Positions 13,101-23,746 of a stretch of DNA of 64,000 bases are shown piece by piece. How positions within the stretch are numbered: position 1 is the first letter of the stretch; the number at the start of each line of letters is the position of its first letter. Origin of the DNA: Arthrinium phaeospermum (taxonomy: Eukaryota; Ascomycota; Sordariomycetes; Amphisphaeriales; Apiosporaceae); assembly GCA_006503535.1 (NCBI GenBank), contig QYRS01000009.1, positions 2,480,001 through 2,544,000 of the forward strand, in the 5' to 3' direction. Both the position numbers and the translations under genes were made by a program. The notes under the pieces were generated by a model, which was not told the origin of the DNA, searched no databases, and saw nothing but the letters and a program-made list of their open reading frames with translations.

Positions 13101-16100
13101 GAGGTACCGTTGCAGTCAGGCATTCCTTCAATTGATCCAACCAAGCGGCGTAGCCTGTAGCCTGTACGATAGCGTGCGCAGGTCTTATTATTAGGTGTTT
13201 GCCCTGTGCTGTTCGGGCGGGCGATGATGCTGCCGCTGAAAAGAATGGAATCCATTCAATCAAATCCACCGACCACTCCTTGTAACTCAAGGCAGGCATG
13301 ATCATCACGACATTCCGAAAACCTGCCCCAACCCTGCAAACGTCCACCTCGAGCACCACACCTGGAATTATGTATTTCATACGATGCTAGCGGCTGACCG
13401 ACAATGGGCGGGCAACGCAACCGACATCCATAACATGCAAACTTACAAATGCCCGCCATTTGGTAATCCCGACTAACGGGCAACATACGTACATCATACA
13501 CACACTACGACACGGGGGAACCGGCTAGCACTAGCAGTAGAACAAAAGGGTGAAGATGCATAAGGAGCGGTACTGCTGTCCTACATACTTGAGAGCAATC
13601 ACGATTACCATCAGGTATACATACATACATATCTACATTGACGGCAAACATATCTTGCTCCTGTCGGCCTCGTGAGCCTATCAGAGGCCAGCTACCGGGC
13701 GCCCGTCCGGTAAGGTAGGCAGGCAATATATCAGAGCACCTAGGCCCTGTGCATTAAACACTTTGGATTTCTGGCCGGTATGGGCGCTGAAACGCATGAG
13801 TGTCAAAGAAGGGCACGATGTGATTGGCTGCCCCATTACCAAATCGGGAACTTCGAGGGCAACTTGGCCGAGGATTCGATAAGCACCGAGCTATTAGGTT
13901 TGGGGTTCTCCTTCCGAGTCAAGAGCCAAAAATTGATTGTATCGAGACACGAGGGTAGAGTCCCACCGAGGCAGAAAAAGGAATGCAATATACAATGTAG
14001 TAGTTGCCTTGGGCGCATGCCTTATGCAATGATGACTGACTTTGAGCATTCGTCAACCATTGGTCGTGGAACCATGACCGAGGGTTTTTTTTTTCTTCTC
14101 CTTTGATTAGCGATCGCCTTTCCCAGAGCCTAGCCAGCGGGTCTGGATGCGTATCTCAATCGGTGCAGGCATCATGTCAATACGTACACGGACGTAGGTC
14201 ATCGTAGTGGAAGTAGATTACGACCGACGAGACGAGGCCTGTATGTAAGTACGAGGGAGGAGTAATGTATGTGGTGACTCTAACCTAGAAGGAGGAAAGC
14301 CACCTCGTGTCTTGCTTGGCCTAGCCGACCAACCAACCTCGCACTCGTGATATCCAAGACCAGATTCCGGGTATCAAACCCAGCGAATACACCAGAAACA
14401 CCCTGTCCGTCCAAATGGAGACGTCGGCGGTTTAGTTGGGCCATGGGTTTGATTGGCCAGGCAGAGTAGCAAGCGGACAATGACGGCGCCGCGCACCTAC
14501 CAAATACATTAACAGACTTTTTCTCTATTTTACCCTTATTTTCAAACTTGGCAACAGGCTATCTACATATCTACCGCCAAAGATGGTGGTGCTTGAGAGT
14601 GCGAGTGGAATTAGCCGTTCCATGGTCCATGGGTCAGCCTGACTGACTTGCTGCTGCTGCTATCAAATACTGTAGTAGTAGGTATCATCTCAGAGTTAGG
14701 GAGTGGGGCGCGCGCGCTTTCGCCGGTCTGCCTGTCGTCGTCTGGCCCGTTCTATTACTTGGCTGGGCCTTCTCGGAGCAGTACTGTATGTACGTTCGAT
14801 TTCGATTTAGATCCAGCTTTGATTGATCGAAAGGGAGGGCGGCCAAGCAGGGTAGGAGGTATGTAGGTACTTACGCATACTGTATGCCGCCGCGAAAACG
14901 CCAATGGGCATGCGGGCAGTATCATCCTCCGGTTATCATCAGGAGATATTAAGAAGACTCATCAGCTTAAAGATGACGCCAAGGATGTATGCATAAGGAC
15001 CCTGGCTGCGGCGGCGGAGCTGGCAAAGGAGATGCCGTGAATGCGCGCAACTTCGAACTCTCTTTTCTGTCCCTTACGCGTGGATCTCTTTTTTGCATCG
15101 TCACGCCCACTTGCAGGCATGTAAGAACAAGATCTTTCTCCTTGACCGACAAGATAATTAATAATGGGATGGTCACGGTCGTATCATCATCCGCCAGCCT
15201 TTTTTTCCCCCTCATCAATGAATCCTTTTTCGATCCATTTCATCATGCCTGCCGGTACTAATGGGCTCCTCCGGTGGATGGACGGTTATGGATATGGATA
15301 TCAATGGAGATGGAGATGGATTGGCCTTGCTTGGAATTGTCGGAGATTCATAGCAATTCATAGCATAACACCTAAGCAAGCAGCGGTGGGCACTCCGATA
15401 TGAATCGGGACGAGAAAGCCCTTCCTGGATTGGCAGTTAATTGCCCTGCCTGCCTAATCCGCTACACTACGCTGGTCGCTGGGCTGGGTCACAAGGGCAA
15501 ACCTGCGACTTACACATACTTCGTCCGTCCTTGTGTCTCGTGCGCGCCCGCGTTCCCAATTTGTTTCCGGCCGGTTTGCGGGTGCACGCAGCGCCAGAGA
15601 CACGTTTACTGAAAAGGTAAGACCGGAATACCCTTTTTTTTCTTCTCTTCCCCCTCTATCCTTACCACCACCCCCTTGCCTAATGTCATGGCATTGGCAG
15701 CAGCAGCAGGCGGTGGTGGTGCCGCAGCGCAGCGCAGCGCCCCTCATCATCAGACAAGACGGAGTGATGAACATGAACCAAGCGAGCTCTCGTACGCACT
15801 AACGCTTTGCTGTTTGTGGCCGCCTCCACGAAAAAACGAGCCAGGTAGTCCGTAGTAGGTTGCAATCAGGACAACAACACAATAATCCATCGCCCACACA
15901 GGGCCCCATGTTTCAACCCATTGATTGATGACAGTGAGCCAGCATGGAACCTTGAATACGGGAAAAGGAGGCATGACGACGGACGGATGTGTAGGAGGGA
16001 AAAGCGCTATCTGTCTCATATGTACCAGATTGTCTTGGGCACGATGCACAGCCGGCCGGGCAAGGGCCTAATGGGCCCAAGCCCGGCAAACCCAGCACCC

Positions 16101-17564
16101 AGCACCACACCAGCCAGCCTACAGCCGCGCTGCGAGTGGCCCTGTAGCACAGTATCAAGTTGGCGCATACGTGCACTATATCGGTCTTTTGTGGTCCTCG
16201 GCAACTCATAGCTACATGTCCCTGTGCGCAGGCATCAATTCAATATGCCCTCTGCTCTCATTTGTCTTAGGCAACTATACGCAAGGAATGAATACAAACA
16301 ATTTTGATTTGCCGACAGATTGCAGCCCGGGCACTACGCTTTTGTTGTTGTTCCTATGTGTTCTTGCCCGTCTCGTGTATAGATTCCGAACTTGGTATTG
16401 AACATCCACATAACCTAAAATGAGGGCCGGGGTTTCGCCCATTCCGTCAGGATACCACGTAGTTCCTGGGTTGTTGAGCCGAGCCTTCCATGAAATCCAC
16501 GATTGCGAGTTGATGAGTGTTTTATTTTATTTTAGACCAAGCGCCGTCAGAATGGGCTGGCGTGGACTGGGTTCAATGTTGGTAGTGAAGTGGTTGCAGG
16601 TATTTTGGCTTATGACCGGGGGTCTCGGATTGGAAACACATACCTGACTGACTGCTGCCCACTGCAGTTCTCAGCGGCTGTCTATACGTACAGTGTGTAC
16701 ATAGTGCGCATCCCTTTCTTCGTTCGCAGCCCGATGGGCGAGACGATTGATCAGGGGTGTGAAGTGTGTCGCGCGCGTCTGGTGTGGTCTAGAGGCCCTC
16801 CCAGACGTGCCATTGATACATCTGACCTGCAACCACTTTACACCAGCGTGGTCATCGACACGTCGCGTGTTCGGGTCGATGATTGCCATGCCATGGAAAC
16901 CGGTCGTAATGAAAAATGCGCCCCATACCTACTCCCAGATGTACCCTCAATTACATGAATCGGCGCGAGCGGGAACCGGCGAGGTGAATGAAACTCGAGG
17001 CTATCAATCGTTCACTTTTTTTTTTGCCCTTTCATCGCGCATTACGTGGGGACCATGATTCCCTGCCCTGTCCACTCTGGACGCAAACCCGCATCCTTGA
17101 CGAACGGCGGCCGGAGGCAGAGGCTAGAAAACTAGAGGCAATAATTAACCCCGGAATTGCGAGTTTTCTCTCACACACGATCCATCTCGCTTGCTGGCCG
17201 GTGGTTTGATTGATGGTCTCAACTTGCTTTGCTGATGCCGCCGTGATGCTTTCCCCCCTACCTACCCCTCCCCTCCATCACACACGCACACACACGTCCC
17301 AATACGGCATGTACATTCAATAGGTAGACCATCAGGTTTCTTTTGCCACTGCCGTGTAGGATAGGACGGGACTCCTCTGGGCGCGCGCAGCGTTTGACCT
17401 CGCCAATCCAAAGTTTCGTGTTTCCACCTTTCGGTCGGTCGGGGGGTGGTCCAACATTGCATTGTAGACCGGCAACGCAGCCTGTATGTATGTACTGTGC
17501 CCATTTTTGCCAAAAGGCTTCTTCTTTCTGCTCTACGTTGGGCATACGCCTGGATCATGAAGCA

Positions 17565-17627
17565 TGTGTGTGTATGATACGTGTGTGTATGTGCGCGTGT
17601 GAGTGTGCGTGTGAGTAGGTAGGTAGG
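17565..17627. repeat. GT-rich microsatellite with TAGG tail
   Basis: An imperfect (GT)n tract interrupted by A and C, followed by three TAGG units near its right end (GTAGGTAGGTAGG). It is the first of several tandem repeats between 17.5 and 19.8 kb. Confidence 0.7.
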
Positions 17628-17957
17628 CATGTCTACTAACCAACCACTGTTTCTTTCCTTGTGCGGGCGGGCGCCTCGTCAATGTCCCACAGCCAGAGAG
17701 GCAATTTACTTATCCCGGCTCTGCAAGCCCCAGCAAGCATTGCTCAGGCGGTCACAGGTATGTATATGTGGTATGAGGTATGCAGTGATGATTGAACCCG
17801 AACAGGCTTCATGTTGACTGGGCTGGACCGGACTGGATGAACGGCCGACGCACTGCCCTGGCCATGTCCGCCGATGGTAGCATATACCATCACTATCCTT
17901 GGTCCTTGCAGCACCAGCAGCAGGGAAAGGCGGCATGGGGCCGTGTGGTTGATGGGC

Positions 17958-17975
17958 CACACACACACACACACA
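17958..17975. repeat. (CA)9 microsatellite
   Basis: An uninterrupted run of CA dinucleotides, with a second short CA patch a few bases further on. Confidence 0.85.
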
Positions 17976-18016
17976 TCTCGCACACAAACAAGCAAGCAGC
18001 CTTGCCCGACACTTCG

Positions 18017-18020
<4 letters not shown>

Positions 18021-18048
<28 letters not shown>
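18021..18048. repeat. (TGC)9 trinucleotide repeat
   Basis: Twenty-eight bases of perfect TGC repeat outside any supported coding region. Repeats of this type usually encode Gln, Ala or Leu runs in fungal genes, but no open gene surrounds this one. Confidence 0.85.
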
Positions 18049-18072
18049 TACTGCACCGATGCTGGTTGCTCG

Positions 18073-18112
18073 CTCCTGACTCCTGACTCCTGACTCCTGG
18101 CTGGCTGGCTGG
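18073..18112. repeat. Tandem heptamer CTCCTGA/G x4 running into CTGG x4
   Basis: Three perfect CTCCTGA units are followed by CTCCTGG, whose last four bases begin a CTGG tetramer array. The two arrays share a boundary, which suggests stepwise slippage. It starts 24 bp after the TGC repeat. Confidence 0.85.
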
Positions 18113-18967
18113 CCTAATAGGTCGGGCGGACTGACAGCCAACCTGGCCCTAGTCGGTTCGATGACTGATCCTGAACCCTTTTCCCCCTCATCCAACAACC
18201 ACACAGTTCTGAAAACAGTGTGCCATGCCGCCCCCTTTGGACATGCATCAAGGCTAGGAAGACTCCAGGCTAGGCTGGCATTGCCTGGTCAGCAGTGTCT
18301 GGCTTTTGCTCTGATGAGCTGCGCACCGCACTACACTATTACAAGCAATACTCCGCTTCCTGCACTGCATGTGCCTAAGCTAGCTGAAAATAACAAATCG
18401 CTACGAGGATGCCGGACGGAAATCCTCGTCTCCCTCGGCGCTCACAATTCCATGATCAACCTGGGAGGTAGCAAGTATGGAGTTGGGGGCTTTTTTTTTA
18501 TGGTCGGTCAGTCGTTCATGATTTTTTTTAATCGGCATTTTTTACCCTCCCCCCTGTCGTCCCAGCCTGGAGGAGCCCAGCCTAAGCGACTACGAGGTGT
18601 AATGGCATGGTATGGCGAATGCACTAACATGTTCCCGGCTGGGGCTCTAAAACACCACTCCTCTCCCCAACAGCAGCACAAGAGGAGGAGGCCCCAGTCC
18701 ATGGAATCCACGTTTTTCTCGTCAGGCTTTGGGAAGCGGAGATACGATTGGTCGAAACCTTGGATGATCGAGAGTCGCAAAGCAAGTGTGCTAGGAACCA
18801 CTTCGCTGCGCAAACCAAGCGACGCAAATCCCCGCCGATGAATCTTTTTTTTTCTCTTCCCATCTGCTGGGGCCGATGGATGGGCACTTGCAAAATCCAT
18901 ATTTCCAAGATTGACGGGGAGGGACCTCTGGCAAGTCTTGGACCGTCGGTGAACTGAACTAGAGAGG

Positions 18968-19056
18968 CGTGCGTATGTGTATGTGTGCGTGTATGCGTGT
19001 GTGTGTGCATAGGTACAAGTAGGTGTACGTGCAGTAACACACAACACACAACACAC
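18968..19056. repeat. GT-rich tract and (AACACAC)3
   Basis: An imperfect GT/GTAT tract (about 18968-19010) is followed after a short spacer by three perfect AACACAC units (19036-19056). The two halves are roughly complementary in composition (GT-rich then AC-rich), so a weak foldback in RNA is possible. Confidence 0.7.
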
Positions 19057-19756
19057 AGCACGGGAGTATGACGCTCCTCGGTTCTCGGTGATGCGATGCA
19101 AAGTAATATTTCGATGTTATTGAGAGTCTGTTCTAACTTCAGGCATTTTGACTTGCTTTGCTTTCGTTGTGTGTGGAATCCATACTTGAGCAAAGCCTGG
19201 GTTGGCTGGATGGATCTCGGTTTGATTGTGATTGTGCGCAGTTGTGTGTGTCGTTGGATGGATTGATTGGATGTATCACTGGATCTCTACACCACAGTCA
19301 GTACCTCCCTACAGTACGCCGCCTCCTGGTGCACTGCAAACGATGCAGCACCATTTCAACCCGTAGCCGTAGGTAGGATGTATCTACAACTACACCACAC
19401 AAGGCATGGGCCCCTCTCCAAGGGAAACAAAAAAAGAACGAGTCCCTTTTTTTATTAGGCATTATTTCCTTCTTCCTGCTTGTGCTAGATTAGTGGGTTT
19501 GTTCTCATTCTTGCTGTTCCGCAACACCAATTTCAGAGCGCGAGCGGTGATCCATCCACCAACGACACAACCAGTCGGGACTGGCCAGTCAGAGTCAGTC
19601 AATCCAGCCGAAACTAGCATGTCATGTCTATCTTCCGGTCGGTCGGTCATATTTGCGGTACGAGAGATGTATTGATTACATTGGACAGGTTACATGCTCC
19701 TCTGACCTGCCGACCTGACCACACACATACTTCCCCGACTAGGCTAGGTGCTACAA

Positions 19757-19787
19757 GCCTACAGCAGCCTACAGCCTACAGCCTACG
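19757..19787. repeat. GCCTACA direct repeats
   Basis: Three full GCCTACA units (19757-19763, 19767-19773, 19774-19780) and a partial fourth lie in a short stretch full of CTA/TAG words. Confidence 0.65.
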
Positions 19788-21575
19788 TACAGTGCTGTAG
19801 TTGCAGGTACATCCGACAAGGAAAGGACATCGACGAATCTCCATGCTCATTCATTACGCACACGCACGCAACGCACAAGCCCGTACGTTTGATATCCATC
19901 CATGCCAGAGAGAGACGCATTCATTTGATCAATCAATCGTTCAATCAATTCCAATGAATTACGCACAGAGAGGTTGTTCGTTGCCGTAGCTGACTGGCCG
20001 TCCGTATGTACATGTGGACATACGTACCGACAAGGGGATTTTGCCCGACCGGCACATGCAATACAGGAAACCACATAGGCCTTCGACATGCACATTTCAT
20101 ACCACACACTCTCTAGGTGTCTGCCTCTCTGTGCCTCTTTCTCTCAACCACTCGAACCATTCCTCTGTCACTGCTGCTGCTCCTGTATGTGTATCAATGT
20201 GTGTGTGTGTTGAGTGTTGTGGTGCTTGTACCGGTAGCTCTGAAAGCAACCGAAGGAAGGAGTACCGTACACACACCCCCCGCCCACCCAACACCCAACT
20301 CAACTCAGTCCGATTGTACCGTACTTTCTGTCCCATCTCACCTTCCTCCACATGCCCACCCACTCCCACCCCCCAAGGTCACCCAATCAGGGCCGCCATC
20401 CTCCTAATTTCACTCCCCCTGGCTTTGACTTTGCCAATCACAGGCAAGCGTGGTTCCCAAAGAGCCATGCCGCTCTGCCTTCTCTTTCCCTCACGCACGC
20501 TTGCTTTCGCTCGCTCACGTACAGTATTAGTACCCTCGCAGCACTAAAAACCAAAAACCTTCCTAGCAGGCCTGGGAGTCTGGGACTCACTTCCCTCACT
20601 GTGACTTCCTCCGTTCCCCACTTGCCCTCCCACTTCCACCTCAACCCATGCCTGCCGCTCGACATACCAAGTACAGTAATACCCCTACACCCCTGGCCGA
20701 GGACTAATCCACGCAAAATTCGGTGGCAGTACTGATGAGTCGCAGCCAAGCGTCCCCAAGCCCACTTTCGTTCACGCCCTCCCCATTCTTCGTACCCCCC
20801 CTCTCCACTCTGGCATCCCTCTGGCGAATCTCTTCAGACATGGGCAACGCCAGTCTCAATCCGGCTGATACCTAGAACATACGTAACTTATTAACGATTG
20901 TATATTATTCAATGAGCGCCCAAGTTCCAATTGCATCCGGCCTTCAGTTCAGGAACTCTTGCAAGTCCAAGGAATTTGAACCTCACTGTCATGAGTGCTT
21001 GTTCTTCGTGAAAGGCAAAGCCATTTTCTGTTTCTGCCATCATCCGTTGTAAACCCAACAACCATCCTCTTCCCGTTGCACCTTTTCGTCGACAAGCGCT
21101 GCAGCAACAAACCGCCCTCCCGATTCGATATATCTCCCACTCCGTAACCACACCCCCACCAACCAAAGGAGGAACCAGGAACGCGGAAACCAAAAAGAGT
21201 CGAAACTGTTGAAGTCTCCTTCCTTTTCTGCCACTGCTACCACAGTTACTTAACTACCTCTGCTCCCTGCCGGCTTTGAATAACACCTCAGTCCGGCTTG
21301 TTCATGCTCGACATGGCTCATATATGACTTATTCGGATTCACCCATCAGACGACAATTGAGTCTTGCAGCATTCACTCGCGGCACCGAACCTGACCAGTA
21401 CAAGCAAGCCAGCTTGACCTGACGATTGATGAATGGAACAACCACCAAAGGGGAACAATACAACTCACGCCAATCTTGAGCATCCTCTTCCCGGGTTCTC
21501 GCCTTGAGCACCACCAGTCCTTTACAACTAGAATATTTGAACTCTACCAGGGGTTTTGGTTTCTAGCTGTTCCTC

Positions 21576-23746
21576 ATGTCTTCAGCCATCTCGATTATCG
21601 CCCGTCCATTCGTACCTCCCTATCTCCCATCTCCAGTGGGATATCCGCAGTCACGAAGGCTCGTGCCTCCGCCGTTGAGCTTGAAGAAGGTACAAGAGAC
21701 GTCCGTGGCCGACGAAGCTGCCCTATATTCGGGCGGTCTTCGAACGCCCCCAGCTGAGGACGGCATGGGCACCACCTACCACCACAACCCGGTGCTTTCT
21801 TCGACGTACGACAGCCATGTTGCTTTGGCGAGACAACCCAACAGCCTGGTGCAAGCCAGTCGCCCAGGCATGGTTCTCTGTGACGCCACGCTGAACCAGT
21901 TCTCGAAGAACCAGGCCCAGCAACAGCAACAGCAACAACAACCGCCCCAACATCACTACCAAACGGCACCGCAACACCACCAGCAAAGCGTGCCGCATCT
22001 TCCGCAACCCTCACAGCAACCTCATCATGCCTCGGCCGTGGCATCAGTACCCGCCTGCCACTCGGGAGCTTCTCGTCATTCCACACGACCATCGACACCA
22101 TCCTCCACAAGATCAAGTCACGCACACTCAGAGGGAGGCACCGTCTCTCGCAGGGAATCCACCATGGTTATGCACAGTCTGCGCCTGCCGAGCTGCATCA
22201 GCCCAAATGGCGGCAATCTGGATGACTTCGCTGCATTGGTAAGCAACTACCTGTCCCATATTTGCTTGGTATCCAGCTAACGTTTTTGCAGATGACATGC
22301 TTCTTCTGGTTTGAGAACATGGAGACCATCCAGGCGGCCGAGGGCATGAAAGAGAACAACCCGAACGCATCGATACCTCCTTTGTCCTCGTACACGAGGC
22401 CTGATCGAGCTTACAAGAAATGGGTCAACACCATTCTATCGACGACCCAGGTCACCCAGAACGTGATCCTCCTGGCACTGCTTTTCGTGTACAGGCTGAA
22501 GAGCACAAACCCGAAAGTCAATGGTAGCCCTGGTAGTGAATACCGGCTCCTCACCGTGGCGCTTATGCTGGGAAACAAGTTCTTGGACGATAACACCTAC
22601 ACGAACAAGACCTGGGCTGAGGTGTCGGGTATAGCCGTTAAGGAGATCCACGTTATGGAGGTCGAGTTTCTGAGCAACATGCGATATGGTCTGTTGACTT
22701 CCAAGGAGCAGTGGGCGGAGTGGTTGGATAAGCTGGCGTGCTTCCACGATTACTGCGAGAAGGCCGAGCTGGCCGAGAGGGCTGCCGAGATGGCCGCCGC
22801 AAGACGAGCCATGCAACCGAACCTGCCGTCGCCGACCCACCGAACTTTCGCCTCTCCACTGCCTTCGCCCACCAGCATTCTGCCTACCAGCGTCATGCCC
22901 TCCATGCAAGGCACGCCCGCCTCGGTCCCAGCTTACTCACCAAGTGCAGCCATTTACAACTCGAACCAGAGCTGGCCCGGTCAATTCCAGCCTACGCCTG
23001 CGATGTCACCCTTGGCCGCCAAGCCAAGCTTGAGCTTCAACGGAACCCGAAAGCGAAGTGTGGAAGCAACAGAGTTGGTCGAGCCGGCGCCGAAGCGAGT
23101 AAACCGTCAATCAGTTGTGTCCATGCCTCCGCACGCGCGTCAATTGCCTAGTGGTGGCGTCGACCCCGCCCGCCTGCCTGTGCCACACCTCACATTGGAC
23201 ACCAGCCAGACTGCACCTGCTGCATACGTGCCGCCGCCCAACTATTCTCAGGGGCCCGTCTCCTTGCCGCCCCTGGGAGCCGGTGTTCGCGCTATGGCAA
23301 CAGTCTACCCCAACGCGACCAGCTGGGCTCCTCAGCCTCCCCTCATGGCTACTTGCGGACCTCAGACACCAGCTTACACAGCCCCCTCCAACTATGGAAC
23401 TCCTACGAAGCGAACCAGCCCACGTGGCTTGACCGTCTACGGGTCCTCGCCTTTGGCCGAATCGTACGCCGGACACCATACCCCCATGTCCAATTCGCCG
23501 TCGGTCTATCTTCAACAGCGTAACAGCCCGTACAAGCCTCTGCGGCCTGTCAACACTCTCAACTACCCACCACCTTCGATTCCCCTTTCCGAGTACCATT
23601 TGGGCTCTGCCCAGATGCACTATCAGCCGCTGGGTCGTCGCAACAATGTCCGCACTGGAATCGTACCGGAATTCATGCCCGGTTACGGCAGTGGACGACC
23701 AACTCCCATGCCAGCGCCACATGCGCTCCACCAGTATCATTCTTGA
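21576..23746 (+). CDS. Pho85-type (PCL/Clg1-like) cyclin with poly-Q N-terminus
   Basis: Two exons (21576-22238, 22292-23746) joined by a 53-nt GTAAGC...GCAG intron in phase 0 give 705 residues. The N-terminal 220 residues are low-complexity, with a Gln run near 113-121 and Ser/Pro/His-rich stretches. A single cyclin box lies at about 260-355. It has the helix signature VTQNVILLALLFVYRLK, a conserved LGNKFLDD segment, and the IHVMEVEFLSNM element typical of Pho80/Pcl cyclins. The remaining C-terminal half is Pro/Ser/Tyr-rich and disordered. Such cyclins activate the Pho85 kinase; the length and the tryptophan-rich stretch ahead of the box resemble Clg1-like fungal members. The cyclin assignment is firm; the exact subgroup is less so. 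The gene lies downstream of the gene desert and is the only coding gene within several kilobases. Confidence 0.82.

Larger units (their letters stand above)
7147..21575. other. About 14.4-kb gene desert upstream of the cyclin gene
   Basis: No ORF here has a recognisable domain, plausible exon structure or coding character. The longest (18161-18841, 226 codons) contains poly-T-encoded Phe runs and looks like chance. The DNA is not AT-rich, shows no transposon and carries many short tandem repeats, especially between 17.5 and 19.8 kb. The 7-mer TACAGTA or its complement TACTGTA occurs at least eleven times. Simple repeats and T or A homopolymers are frequent. The stretch may hold long 5' regulatory DNA for the cyclin at 21576 and/or non-coding transcripts; neither can be shown from sequence alone. 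Confidence 0.55.

Noticed and set aside
18161..18841. 226-codon ORF in the desert
   Set aside because: It runs across poly-T tracts that give Phe runs (GGFFFMV, FFNRHF) and has no motif; antisense ORFs of equal length exist.
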